From: Paenibacillus pabuli NBRC 13638 | Lineage (GTDB): Bacteria > Bacillota > Bacilli > Paenibacillales > Paenibacillaceae | Direction of reading: 5' to 3' | NCBI RefSeq assembly: GCF_001514495.1 | Contig: NZ_BCNM01000019.1 | Span: 62,001-126,000 of the forward strand | DNA length: 64,000 bases | Shown here: in pieces, positions 43,840 through 52,704 of the stretch | Numbering within the stretch: position 1 is the first letter of the stretch | Layout: each line of letters starts with the position of its first letter | Position numbers and translations under genes: made by a program | Notes under the pieces: model-generated | Told to the model about the DNA's origin: nothing | The model's input: the letters and a program-made list of their open reading frames with translations, nothing else | The model's database searches: none

Positions 43840-45537
43840 TTATTTCTCTTCCAAATATGCACGAGTGAAGTCAATAGCTCCACTGAAATCAAGTTGTACG
43901 CCTTTCAAGTAAGGCTTAGTCAAAGATACGTTAGTGTAGTAATAGATCGGCAATACGCCCATTTCATCTTGAACCAGAATTTTCTCAGCGTCAGCAAATG
44001 CAGCCATACGGGCAGCTGGGTCAGCAGATTTCACAGTTTCTTTAACATCTTTGTCATACTGTTCGTTGCTGAATTTGGGATCATTGTTTGTGTTTCCAGT
44101 AGTCCACATTTCCAAGAAGTTGTACGGATCGTTATAGTCTGCAGACCAGCCCGCACGAGCCACTTGGAAGTTTTGGTTTTGACGGTTCTCAAGGAATACG
44201 CCCCACTCTTGGTTTTCCGTTTTCACGTCAACACCAAGGTTTTTCTTCCACATGTCAGCAACGGCAAGAGCGATTTTCGCATGATTGTCACTAGTGTTGT
44301 AGATCAAAGTTACTGCAGGCAATGTTGTGTAGCCTTCTTCTTTCATACCTTCAGCAAGCAATTTCTTAGCTTCGTCCACATTTTCAGTGAAGTAGTCGTC
44401 TTTGTGCTCATCACGGAACTCGCCTTTTTCACCGCGAATACCTGGAGGTACAAAGCCGAATGCAGGAATTTGTCCACCTTGTGTTACTTTGTCAACAATC
44501 AGCTGACGCTCGATTGACATTGCAAAAGCTTTACGGATTTTAGCATTGTTGAATGGAGCTTCATTAACGTTGAACAGGTAGTAATACGTACTTGCAATAC
44601 CTGTTGCTTTGAATTCGTCTGGCAATTCCGCTTTTACAGAAGGAATTTGGTCAGTTGGAATCTCACCATTTGGATTACCTGTATAGTCCAATTGTCCCGA
44701 CTTATAAGCTTGCAGTTCGGAAGCACTGCTGCTTGTCAGGGACATGTTGATTTCAGACAACTTGATATCGGAAGCTGCATGGTAGCCTTCGTTTTTCTTC
44801 ACAACAATTTTTTGACCTTTAGCGTATTGATCCATTGTGAATGGTCCGTTAACGATCATGTTTTTGTAGTCTGTGAAGAATTTGTCATTCGTGTCAGCAG
44901 ACTTGTGTACTGGGTAGTATGTGTAGAATGCTGTCAGACCCAAGAAGTAAGGTGTCGGGTTTTCCAACGTTACTTCCAGCGTGTGCTCGTCAGTAGCTTT
45001 AACACCTACTTGAGAGAAATCTGTGATTTTAGTACCTTTATATTTTTCGTCTTTGCTCAGGTTGTAACCCTCAGCACCTTTGATATAGTACAATTGGTAA
45101 GCGTATGGAGAAGCTGTTTCCGGTTTCAAAGCACGTTCCCAAGAACGTACAAAGTCTTCGGCAGTGATTGCGTCACCATTGCTCCATTTTGCATCCGGGT
45201 TTAGGTTGAAGGTGTATTTCAATCCGTCTGGAGAAATAACCCAGTCTTTAGCAACGCCCGCAGCTTCTTTGCCATCAGCGTCGATACGAACAAGACCTTC
45301 ATACAAGAATTTCAGAACAGTGTTGGTTTGGCTGTCTTTTGCTTGAGCCGGGTCCAACGTAGGAGGTTCAGCTGTCAGGTTAATTTTCAGCACTTGATCT
45401 TTTGCGAGACCATTGCTCTCGCCTGCAGAACCAGTATCGGTGTTACCTGTGCCTTCGTTTTTCGATCCGCACGCTGCAAGTACGGTACCGAACGCCAAAA
45501 TCAGCGTCAAAAGGACTAATAGACTTTTCCTTTTCAT
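43840..45537 (-). CDS. Oligopeptide-binding lipoprotein (OppA/DppE type, SBP family 5)
   Basis: A 565-aa extracellular binding protein. The signal peptide ends in lipobox VLAACGS with the lipidated cysteine at C23, followed by a Gly/Ser/Asn-rich tether. The mature part has SBP_bac_5 features such as LTAEPPTLDPAQAKDSQT, TYTFNLNPDAKWSNGD and RKAFAMSIERQLIVDKV. It captures peptides and passes them to the two permeases encoded downstream. AGGGGG precedes the ATG by ten bases. It is first in the operon. Confidence 0.93.
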   Translation of the reverse strand: MKRKSLLVLLTLILAFGTVLAACGSKNEGTGNTDTGSAGESNGLAKDQVLKINLTAEPPTLDPAQAKDSQTNTVLKFLYEGLVRIDADGKEAAGVAKDWVISPDGLKYTFNLNPDAKWSNGDAITAEDFVRSWERALKPETASPYAYQLYYIKGAEGYNLSKDEKYKGTKITDFSQVGVKATDEHTLEVTLENPTPYFLGLTAFYTYYPVHKSADTNDKFFTDYKNMIVNGPFTMDQYAKGQKIVVKKNEGYHAASDIKLSEINMSLTSSSASELQAYKSGQLDYTGNPNGEIPTDQIPSVKAELPDEFKATGIASTYYYLFNVNEAPFNNAKIRKAFAMSIERQLIVDKVTQGGQIPAFGFVPPGIRGEKGEFRDEHKDDYFTENVDEAKKLLAEGMKEEGYTTLPAVTLIYNTSDNHAKIALAVADMWKKNLGVDVKTENQEWGVFLENRQNQNFQVARAGWSADYNDPYNFLEMWTTGNTNNDPKFSNEQYDKDVKETVKSADPAARMAAFADAEKILVQDEMGVLPIYYYTNVSLTKPYLKGVQLDFSGAIDFTRAYLEEK

Positions 45538-45596
45538 CTAACACGTTCCCCCTAAATTGATATGGTTTATGTTTATAGATTATACAACCACCGGTC

Positions 45597-45630
45597 AAAA
45601 AAATCTACATTACTTTTTCAGAAAGTAATG
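45597..45630 (-). terminator. Terminator after the DUF3397 gene
   Basis: CATTACTTTC and AAGTAATG pair on the minus strand and are followed by TAGATTTTTTT. On the other strand the hairpin is also followed by seven T, so it could act in both directions. Confidence 0.7.
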
Positions 45631-45688
45631 TTTTTTTCAGTATTCGACAAAATCGACACATTTTTTAGCCTTTTTACGTTATGTATCC

Positions 45689-46063
45689 TCACATCTGTTT
45701 CATGAAGTATCTAAATAATCCAAATATAGTAAACAAAACATACCCAAAACTCATCATTACAAACGCCATGCGCCAAACGGCCCGGAACATTCTACCCCCA
45801 TCAACCTTTCCTTTTAGGCGATTTTGGGCACCTCCGATAAATCCAAGGGCTATTAGTATGAGTATAAGCGTTAAATAAAATCCGAAATTCGAATCAAATG
45901 TTAAGTTGAATAACGCCGAAACAGAGAAAATAAGAAATACTGTCGTCACATCCATTGCAGATCGCAGCGCTACTCGCTTATCTTTCTTCCACCCGTACAT
46001 GATCCAGTAAACAAGTAAAAAGGGAAAAAACGGCAGTATGCTCAGCACAATAAAAAATCCCAT
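45689..46063 (-). CDS. DUF3397 family membrane protein
   Basis: A 124-aa protein with four hydrophobic segments (about residues 3-22, 37-55, 60-78 and 98-118) separated by basic loops (GWKKDKR, QNRLKGKV). It fits DUF3397, a small Bacillales membrane family of unknown function. The ATG at 46063 lies seven bases after AAGGAG and shares one base with the stop of the upstream reductase gene (TGATG), implying coupling. Confidence 0.75.
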   Translation of the reverse strand: MGFFIVLSILPFFPFLLVYWIMYGWKKDKRVALRSAMDVTTVFLIFSVSALFNLTFDSNFGFYLTLILILIALGFIGGAQNRLKGKVDGGRMFRAVWRMAFVMMSFGYVLFTIFGLFRYFMKQM

Positions 46064-47034
46064 CAACTCACTCCTTCCGGTTGCATGCCTTCAATCAGAT
46101 GAAGCAGTAATTCATGCATCGGAGCTGTCAAGCCACACCGACGCGCCATGCTTACAATTTGCCCGTTAATGGATTGGACCTCTGTCTGTCTTCCATTTAA
46201 AACATCCGATAACATGGAGGAAGTATTTGAGGCTGTGGAATGACAAACAGAGAGGATTTGCTCCCATACATCCACGTCCAAAACGATTCCGCTTGTTTCA
46301 TATATCACCATTGCCTCGTCGTATAACTGACGCATCAACACGATTCGTTCATTCTTCGTGATTAACTCACCGTTCGGTATACGCCACAGCGCAGTAAGAG
46401 GGTTAATGACAGCGTTGATTAACAGTTTTCTGTATATCAGCTTATCGATTTCATTCGACACTGTACAGTCAAATCCTGCCTGCTGCAAAAGTCCCGTTAA
46501 ATGAATTAACTCATCCTGATCCGTCGAAGTTGGAGAGGCAGGACTTCCATTTGCACTTTTGCCCACCCAAGTCTCTCCACTGCCTGCCCTGATGACCCTG
46601 CCTTGCTCACGTTTTGCACCTTCAGTGGTTATGACACTCCATATATTGCAATGCGGCATACCCAAGTGTAAGTCCTCCAAATGCCCTATCCCGTTTTGAA
46701 AACATGCAATGTTCAGGGGTTTGGTATTCAAGGTCCCTAATTCACGAATGACATCATGTATCGCCGTCTGCTTCACCATTAAAAGCAGCCATTCCCCAGG
46801 TAACTGTTCAAAGTGGCCTCGTCTTCTGGATAATGCTTTAATCTCATCGGCCTGAATCAGGCTGGGAGGAATGGGCTGGATTCTCTCCCCCTCGATCACT
46901 TTAAATCCTTCTCTATTCAGTTTCGCTGCCTGTTCAGCCGTTCTGGTCCAGAATCGAACCTCGTATCCTGCAGCCAGAAGTTTCCCTCCATACAAAAGAC
47001 CCAGCGACCCCGCTCCTACAACGTCAATGATCAT
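46063..47034 (-). CDS. 2-dehydropantoate 2-reductase family protein (PanE/ApbA, YlbQ-like)
   Basis: A 323-aa NAD(P)-binding oxidoreductase. The Rossmann motif GAGSLGLLYGGKLLAAG is at residues 7-23, with the catalytic-domain lysine/asparagine context CFQNGIGH and RKLLINAVINPLTALW. The family reduces ketopantoate to pantoate for coenzyme A; several Bacilli carry more than one homologue, so the substrate is not certain. A weak AGGGATG site precedes the ATG. It forms a two-gene unit with the DUF3397 gene. Confidence 0.85.
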   Translation of the reverse strand: MIIDVVGAGSLGLLYGGKLLAAGYEVRFWTRTAEQAAKLNREGFKVIEGERIQPIPPSLIQADEIKALSRRRGHFEQLPGEWLLLMVKQTAIHDVIRELGTLNTKPLNIACFQNGIGHLEDLHLGMPHCNIWSVITTEGAKREQGRVIRAGSGETWVGKSANGSPASPTSTDQDELIHLTGLLQQAGFDCTVSNEIDKLIYRKLLINAVINPLTALWRIPNGELITKNERIVLMRQLYDEAMVIYETSGIVLDVDVWEQILSVCHSTASNTSSMLSDVLNGRQTEVQSINGQIVSMARRCGLTAPMHELLLHLIEGMQPEGVS

Positions 47035-47094
47035 GCAGCATCCCTACCTCTGCTCAAAAGTGCTTTCATATATAATAGAACAAAAACAGCAAAC

Positions 47095-47139
47095 AAAAAA
47101 CCCGTCATTCCTGCCGTTATATAACGAAGGTGTGACGGG
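47095..47139 (-). terminator. Terminator of the rsfA-like gene
   Basis: CCCGTCA and TGACGGG frame an imperfect stem-loop whose inner arms are CGTTAT and ATAACG; six T follow on the minus strand. Confidence 0.8.
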
Positions 47140-47176
47140 CCCTAATCTAATACAGAGAATCAAACACATGTTGTTG

Positions 47177-47827
47177 TTATTCAATTCGTTCCAGGTTTCC
47201 GTTGGCATCCATTTTGAATCTTGTTTTGAGCTCTTCTTCCTCTTCTGTCAAAAATGCAAGTCTGCGAGCGCGATCCATAATCTGGATCAATGCTTTATAA
47301 TCGTCATTCACCACACGATAGTCTGTCTGCACTTCATTTACTTCCTTGGACAGCCGATCATTCTCGCAGCGAAGTTCATGAAGTTCATCCTCTTTTTCCC
47401 GCAGTTCCTTTTCAAGCATCTTAAGCTGGCGACTATTCTCCTGGACTGTACCCTTCCATTGGCGCAAGAAACGAATTACCGCATCAATGGAAAGCGAGTC
47501 TTCCGAGATTCCATCTGCCTTGTACAGATTATCTTCTGTATCCAATGTGGACAATGCTGCTACCTGTGGTCCAAGCAAAGCAGGCTGTTTGCGAAGATAG
47601 CTTCGTTTTTGACGTTGAGCCTTGGCATTGCTAATAGCAGACTCATACTTTTTACGCACACAACTGTTCCAGCGAAAACCGCAAGCGGCAGAAGTTCTGC
47701 CTATTTTTTCGCCTACCTCTTCAAAAGCAGCCAGTTGTGTGCTCCCTTCCCGAATATGACGCAAAGTAACCTCTGCCAATATCAAATCATCCTCTGTACT
47801 CCAAGCATCCTGTCTCACTGCAGTCAT
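47177..47827 (-). CDS. RsfA/YlbO-family transcriptional regulator
   Basis: A 216-aa protein with an N-terminal Myb/SANT-like domain (DAWSTEDDLILAEVTLRHIRE ... GRTSAACGFRWNSCVRKKYE) and a long coiled coil (about residues 130-200). Bacillus RsfA and YlbO are prespore regulators that tune SigF- or SigE-dependent genes. AGGAGGG lies nine bases before the ATG at 47827. It forms a single-gene unit between the reductase gene and the plus-strand DUF2626 gene; ylbO is likewise near ylbQ in Bacillus. Confidence 0.85.
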   Translation of the reverse strand: MTAVRQDAWSTEDDLILAEVTLRHIREGSTQLAAFEEVGEKIGRTSAACGFRWNSCVRKKYESAISNAKAQRQKRSYLRKQPALLGPQVAALSTLDTEDNLYKADGISEDSLSIDAVIRFLRQWKGTVQENSRQLKMLEKELREKEDELHELRCENDRLSKEVNEVQTDYRVVNDDYKALIQIMDRARRLAFLTEEEEELKTRFKMDANGNLERIE

Positions 47828-48065
47828 GCTATAATACCCTCCTAACAACATCCTAAAATAACCGTCCCCATGACCGATTGCCGGCCTGCGAATTAGGTAT
47901 AAAAGCTGCTTCATTCATTCTTATGCCTCTCATAGAGTTCATAGAATTGATTTCATACTAAAATGTATTTCCACATTTATGTGCGCTCATACGTTACATA
48001 TGCAAAACAGACCACACTTTAATTCATTCCATCAAAAAAAGAATTCGCTTTCATATCCAATTTTG

Positions 48066-48094
48066 TTTACACCTTTTTCCTTTCCCGGTATAAT
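48066..48094 (+). promoter_or_regulatory. SigA-type promoter of the DUF2626 gene
   Basis: TTTACA (48066-48071) and a perfect TATAAT (48089-48094) are spaced by 17 bases, about 46 bases upstream of the start codon. Confidence 0.75.
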
Positions 48095-48140
48095 GTTGTG
48101 TAGACAATCTATGATCGTACATAGGAGAGGAGGACTTACC

Positions 48141-48377
48141 GTGGCGCGCATGTTTCGGGTACTCGGGTTCTTCACGCTTGCGATTGGCCTGATGGCTTTT
48201 GCGGGAGACCTAGTCGAAATGGCCTTGCTTTTTTTCCTGCAGACTGCGTTTTTTGTCATTTTGGGATACTTGAAATTTACCGAACGAACGTACATATTGC
48301 TCTTCTGGGGTTATATGATCGTGACATTCACAGGGTTCAGCTACTGGACCGTATTCCAAATGGATTTGCCGCTCTAA
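48141..48377 (+). CDS. DUF2626 family small membrane protein
   Basis: A 78-aa protein with three hydrophobic segments (MFRVLGFFTLAIGLMAFAGD, MALLFFLQTAFFVILGYL and YILLFWGYMIVTFTGFSYW). It matches the highly conserved YqgY/DUF2626 family of Bacillales, whose function is unknown. The start is GTG, seven bases after AGGAGG; an ATG three codons later lacks spacing. It has its own promoter and terminator. Confidence 0.85.
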   Translation: MARMFRVLGFFTLAIGLMAFAGDLVEMALLFFLQTAFFVILGYLKFTERTYILLFWGYMIVTFTGFSYWTVFQMDLPL

Positions 48378-48393
48378 TCCGCCAGCAGCATCA

Positions 48394-48425
48394 AAGCGAT
48401 CCGGCTACAGTCGGGTTGCTTTTTT
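48394..48425 (+). terminator. Terminator of the DUF2626 gene
   Basis: AGCGATCCG and CGGGTTGCT pair (two G-U pairs) and are followed by TTTTTTG, about 20 bases after the stop. Confidence 0.8.
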
Positions 48426-48555
48426 GTTTTTTCAGATGAAACGATTGTTCTTTTGTGTTATGTAACCACTAAGGATATTTCACGTATTTGTTTCATATAT
48501 TGTCTGAAAGAGATAGCCTGTACCTCAGATATTCGAACCGAAAGGAGAATGATTG

Positions 48556-49635
48556 GTGAAACATCGATACGGCATTTCTGCCTTCATCGTATGTATTATA
48601 TTATTTATCCAACTGCCATCGACATATGCCTATGGAGAGTCTTCACCGCAGGATACGCATGAAATATTGCAAAAAAGTTTATCCATCGTCGAAATCGATC
48701 ATGAAATCGAGCGAATTGGAGAAAGGCAAAAACAACTGGATGAACAGCGCCAAGCGTTGTCCTTACAGCTTCAGGAACAGGAAGGACAGATACATACTCA
48801 GCAAGATCGGGCAGGTGCTGTTGTAAGGTCCTACTATACGGGAGAGCGAGACAGTCTCTTGATGACAGTACTCGGGGCAAGATCTTTCAAAGATCTGTTT
48901 ATTCTATTCGACTACTATCAGATCATCATTGGAAGGGATCAGGCTGTACTGGACAAGTACCAGGATCGTTATCGCAGCTTGCAGCAAACGTCCTTACAGA
49001 TTAGTCAGACCCATGCAGAGTTGACTCAACTAAAAATCAATCTTCAGCATCAACGGGAACGTGTACTTGCATTGCAGAAAGAGGTAGACGGAAAAGTAGC
49101 CGCCAGCGGAGATGCTGCGGCCATGCAAAAATTGATGGATGAGCTGACCATCTATTGGGAGAACATCGGCATATACGAGGTCAAGCGATACTTCAAAGCA
49201 TTGGCAGCCGCCATGCAGAACCTGCCGCAGTTCATTCAGGAGCAGAACGGAGGAATCTCAACTACCGGAAAGACGTACACGATTCGAATTGGGCAAGATG
49301 AACTGAATACATTTCTGCGTTCCCAGAATCCCATCTTTGAAGACTTCGCCTTTGAGTTTGAAAAGGATCGAATTACCGCCTCGGGACAGCGTGATCAGTT
49401 GCAACTAAGTATTGAAGGTCATTATACGGTAGAGAATGAACCGCAAAACTCCATTCGTTTTCATGTAGACAAACTTGTATTTAATCAGTTGGAACTACCC
49501 GATACTACTCGTCGTATGCTGGAGCAGGAGTTCGATCTCGGATTTTACCCACAGAAGATACTATCTTTTGTTAAAGCCACAGAGGTATCCACGAGTGAAG
49601 GTATACTTGAAGTGAAGCTTGCCATTTCATTTTGA
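48556..49635 (+). CDS. Secreted coiled-coil protein of unknown function
   Basis: A 359-aa protein that I do not recognise beyond fold features. A signal peptide (residues 1-25, ending near TYAYG) is followed by a long coiled coil (about 40-195) interrupted by SYYTGERDSLLMTVLGARSF, a segment that resembles the coiled-coil domains preceding CwlO/PcsB-type hydrolases. No NlpC/P60 or peptidase domain follows; the C-terminal ~160 residues look beta-rich (IRIGQDELNTFL, ASGQRDQLQLSIEGHYTV). GTG is chosen, eight bases after AAAGGAG; the adjacent TTG is an alternative. Its stop overlaps the stop of the convergent solute-binding gene by 9 bases. Confidence 0.75.
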   Translation: MKHRYGISAFIVCIILFIQLPSTYAYGESSPQDTHEILQKSLSIVEIDHEIERIGERQKQLDEQRQALSLQLQEQEGQIHTQQDRAGAVVRSYYTGERDSLLMTVLGARSFKDLFILFDYYQIIIGRDQAVLDKYQDRYRSLQQTSLQISQTHAELTQLKINLQHQRERVLALQKEVDGKVAASGDAAAMQKLMDELTIYWENIGIYEVKRYFKALAAAMQNLPQFIQEQNGGISTTGKTYTIRIGQDELNTFLRSQNPIFEDFAFEFEKDRITASGQRDQLQLSIEGHYTVENEPQNSIRFHVDKLVFNQLELPDTTRRMLEQEFDLGFYPQKILSFVKATEVSTSEGILEVKLAISF

Positions 49636-50907
49636 CGAGATCTGTAAGGCAATAATGCTTTTTACGTATTGATTAGCTGTAATCTCTCCCGCGAGAAGCT
49701 GCTGGATCTTCTTTTGAAAGGCAGAAGCGAGTATACCGCTTTCCGTCATTACAGCCTGTGACGGTTCAGTTGAAAACCAGGATTTTACATCAGTCGTATG
49801 GTATTTCGTTATTAGTTTCTGTGACTCAAGATCTAGTTCCCGCTGCTTTGCTGGTAAGTATTTAGCTTGTTGGTACCACTTCAATTGCACTGAGGAGGAA
49901 GTCATCCCTTCAACCCAGCGGCTGGCCTCTTCCGCCTCAAGTGAGCCAGCTGCGATAACAAGACTTCTTGATCTTAGTGGTTCCAACCCACGGAGGGCAA
50001 TCCCTTTTGTTGAATCCTGTTCGCCTGCCCCAGGTTGATTTTCACTCAACAAACGAGACAATAATGTGACTACCATAGGGGCCCCCGTTTGCTCATCAGA
50101 AGCAGAGATCGTTGGATTTACGGATTCGACTGTAATATGGGACTGGATCTGATCCAGCAGCTGTATGATTGGTTGGTACGCCTCTGTTTGCGAAGAAGTT
50201 TGCGCTTTCTTAATTTTGTCGGGGGCCATGCCTGGCTCAAACTGATTCAACCACGCACTTACCGCGTGAAGGTCATTTAAGTTTATTCTTATTAAATCCG
50301 TTCCATCTTGCGCTGCCTGTTGTACAAGTTTGATCCACTGGTCCTTATTTTCGGGTAAACCTGTCAAACCGGCTTCATCCAGGAACGGAGAGCGAGCTGC
50401 GAGTACGTAGGCGTCAAAGTCAAACGGCATCCCCCATTGGTAACCATTCCACTCTGTCCATTCTCTCAAACCAACCACAGTTTCGCCCAAAGACTTGGAC
50501 AGCGTTGTACCGTTTAACGGATACAGATGTCCTTTTTTAGCATGATATTGAACTTCCGCACTATCCAGAAGAATAATATCACCGCTCTCCCCTACCAAAA
50601 ATTGATTATCAAGCACTCTTTTATATGTATCTGGCTCCAAATTTTGAAGACTGATTTCCACATGTTGAGAAGCTGCTACTTCATTAGCCATTTTTTTAAA
50701 CGACTGAAATTCTGTCTCTGACATAGAGACCACAATCTTTAGCGGGGCATGTTGATCCTCGCTACGCGATGATGTGTTTGGAAACACATCTTTTTCCTGG
50801 TCTTTTTCCTGATTAAGCTGTGAACCTCTAAAGTCAAAACTGGGAGACAGAATCGTTAACGAAAGCAGCAGTACTGCGAACAAAATAACCTGATGCCCAC
50901 GCTTCAT
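49627..50907 (-). CDS. Orphan extracellular solute-binding protein-like (SBP family 1)
   Basis: A 426-aa exported protein with an N-terminal hydrophobic segment (QVILFAVLLLSLTILSPSF) and no lipobox cysteine, so it is secreted or membrane-anchored and not a lipoprotein. The body resembles sugar-type binding proteins (DIILLDSAEVQYHAKKGHLYPLNG, WGMPFDFDAYVLAARSPFL, EEASRWVEGM). No permease or ATPase genes are adjacent, so a transport role is unproven; it may be a sensor or structural partner. AAGGAGG precedes the ATG. It is convergent and 9 bases overlapping with the secreted coiled-coil gene. Confidence 0.75.
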   Translation of the reverse strand: MKRGHQVILFAVLLLSLTILSPSFDFRGSQLNQEKDQEKDVFPNTSSRSEDQHAPLKIVVSMSETEFQSFKKMANEVAASQHVEISLQNLEPDTYKRVLDNQFLVGESGDIILLDSAEVQYHAKKGHLYPLNGTTLSKSLGETVVGLREWTEWNGYQWGMPFDFDAYVLAARSPFLDEAGLTGLPENKDQWIKLVQQAAQDGTDLIRINLNDLHAVSAWLNQFEPGMAPDKIKKAQTSSQTEAYQPIIQLLDQIQSHITVESVNPTISASDEQTGAPMVVTLLSRLLSENQPGAGEQDSTKGIALRGLEPLRSRSLVIAAGSLEAEEASRWVEGMTSSSVQLKWYQQAKYLPAKQRELDLESQKLITKYHTTDVKSWFSTEPSQAVMTESGILASAFQKKIQQLLAGEITANQYVKSIIALQISSK

Positions 50908-51064
50908 TAACTTCTCCTCCTTACTCCCTAATTTTTTCCTGCAACACTCATTGTAACAAATAAGTAGTGCTCTTGTCCTATCCTGCCAAAAAGAAGTTTT
51001 CCGATATTTTGCATACTTCGAGCATATCGAGTTCTGTGCAATAACTGATTTTTATTTTTTCAGC

Positions 51065-51092
51065 AAAAAAAACCGGCTTCAAGAGCCGGTTT
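51065..51092 (-). terminator. Terminator of the PhoH-type gene
   Basis: AAACCGGCTC and AAGCCGGTTT pair on the minus strand and are followed by eight T. Confidence 0.9.
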
Positions 51093-51130
51093 AATCAAAA
51101 CATTTTCCGGGAAATAAACTCCCCGTTACC

Positions 51131-52465
51131 TCACAATAAATCCGCTGCAAGTTGAGCCAGTTTGGAGCGCTCTCCTTTTTCCAGCATAATGTGGCCGCTG
51201 ATTCCCTCCTGCTTGAATCGCTCCACAATATACGTCAGACCATTACTTGCTGAATCGAGGTAAGGATGGTCAATTTGCTCAGGGTCGCCCATCAGAATAA
51301 TTTTACTGCCTTCACCGACCCTAGATACAATGGTCTTTACTTCATGGCGAGACAGGTTTTGGGCTTCATCGATAATGATGAACTGTCCTGGAATAGACCG
51401 TCCACGAATATAGGTCAAGGCTTCAACCTGAATACTGCCAAGTCCCATCAAAATTTTATCAATGTCGCCTGCTTTTTTGGTATCAAACAAAAATTCCAGA
51501 TTATCATAAATTGGCTGCATCCACGGTCGGAGTTTTTCTTCCTTCTCCCCAGGAAGATAACCGATATCTTTTCCCATCGGGACGACAGGGCGGGCAATCA
51601 ATAATTTTTTGTACTTATGATCATCCTCCACCTTGAGCAAACCTGCAGCAAGCGCCAGCAGGGTTTTCCCTGTTCCCGCCTTTCCTGTAATCGTGACAAG
51701 GGGAATATCATCATTCAGCAGCAGCTCCAGGGCCATTCGTTGTTGCGCGTTACGTGCACCTATGCCCCACACATTATCATTGCTCAGGAAAAGCGGCTCC
51801 AGCTTCGTTCCCTCTGTATTTACTTTGAGCAAGGCCGATTTATTGGTTCCCATCTCATCCTTGAGAATGACAAATTCATTCGGATATAGCGAATAAGATA
51901 GCTGTAACGGTTTGATTGGCAGAAAACGATATGTGTAAAACTCATCAATCACCGAAGGGTGGACTTTCAGGGCCGTATAGCCCGGGTACAACTCACTCAG
52001 CCCTGCGGTCCGATCTGATAAGTAATCCTGCGTAAACAGCCCAAGTACATCCGCTTTGATACGAACAAGTACATCCTTGCTAACCAGAACCACCTGACGT
52101 TCGATAACCTCTTTTTCATTTTCCTCAATTTGATAATTTAAGGCAACAGCCAAAATCCGATTATCATTGGACACCTCGCCAAACATTTCCTGAACTTTCA
52201 CAAAGCTGCGATGATTCAGTTCCACTTTCAGATTACCTCCGTTGGCCAGAGGCACACCACTGTGCAGATGTCCTAATTCACGTAATCCATCAAGAAGCCT
52301 TGATACATTACGGGCATTGCGGCCAATTTCATCGGCATTTCTTTTTTTGGAGTCGATCTCCTCCAGTACAACCGCGGGAATGATTACCTCATGTTCCTCA
52401 AAGGCAAATATGGCATTGGGGTCATGCAGAAGCACGTTGGTATCCAATACAAAAATCTTTTTCAT
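51131..52465 (-). CDS. PIN-PhoH ATPase (YlaK type, PhoH2)
   Basis: A 444-aa protein: an N-terminal PIN-type nuclease domain (FVLDTNVLLHDPNAIFAF, then EEIDSK, acidic residues about D8, E40 and D98 region) and a C-terminal PhoH ATPase/helicase domain with Walker A GKAGTGKTLLAL and Walker B FIIIDEAQNLS. Such fusions unwind and cut RNA in vitro in other bacteria. It matches ylaK of Bacillus, next to ylaJ and ylaL. GGAGGGG lies five bases before the ATG. Confidence 0.9.
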   Translation of the reverse strand: MKKIFVLDTNVLLHDPNAIFAFEEHEVIIPAVVLEEIDSKKRNADEIGRNARNVSRLLDGLRELGHLHSGVPLANGGNLKVELNHRSFVKVQEMFGEVSNDNRILAVALNYQIEENEKEVIERQVVLVSKDVLVRIKADVLGLFTQDYLSDRTAGLSELYPGYTALKVHPSVIDEFYTYRFLPIKPLQLSYSLYPNEFVILKDEMGTNKSALLKVNTEGTKLEPLFLSNDNVWGIGARNAQQRMALELLLNDDIPLVTITGKAGTGKTLLALAAGLLKVEDDHKYKKLLIARPVVPMGKDIGYLPGEKEEKLRPWMQPIYDNLEFLFDTKKAGDIDKILMGLGSIQVEALTYIRGRSIPGQFIIIDEAQNLSRHEVKTIVSRVGEGSKIILMGDPEQIDHPYLDSASNGLTYIVERFKQEGISGHIMLEKGERSKLAQLAADLL

Positions 52466-52511
52466 TCAATCCCCTCCAAAGCGGCGTCGTTAAAGGCATG
52501 GGCTAGAACGT

Positions 52512-52581
52512 GAACTTGGGAATGCCAGATTATACAATTGTATTACCATGCATGGGCAGTCCTTTTTTCTTTCCCAAGTTC
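52512..52581. repeat. Nested palindromes between the divergent ylaK- and ylaJ-type genes
   Basis: An 11-base inverted repeat (GAACTTGGGAA at 52512-52522, TTCCCAAGTTC at 52571-52581) encloses two perfect palindromes, ATACAATTGTAT (52532-52543) and CCATGCATGG (52546-52555). It occupies much of the 239-bp divergent gap, which otherwise contains no gene. The right arm is followed by TTTTT, so terminator activity on the plus strand is possible as well as operator function. Confidence 0.6.
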
Positions 52582-52704
52582 GTTTTTGATCGTGTGATCT
52601 TTCAGCAGCTGCATGGACAATCATGCTCCCATACATAAATGTATTCGACTAGGACAAAATAATTGTCAACGATTCTGAAAAACTCCAAGAAAGGATGAAC
52701 ATTT

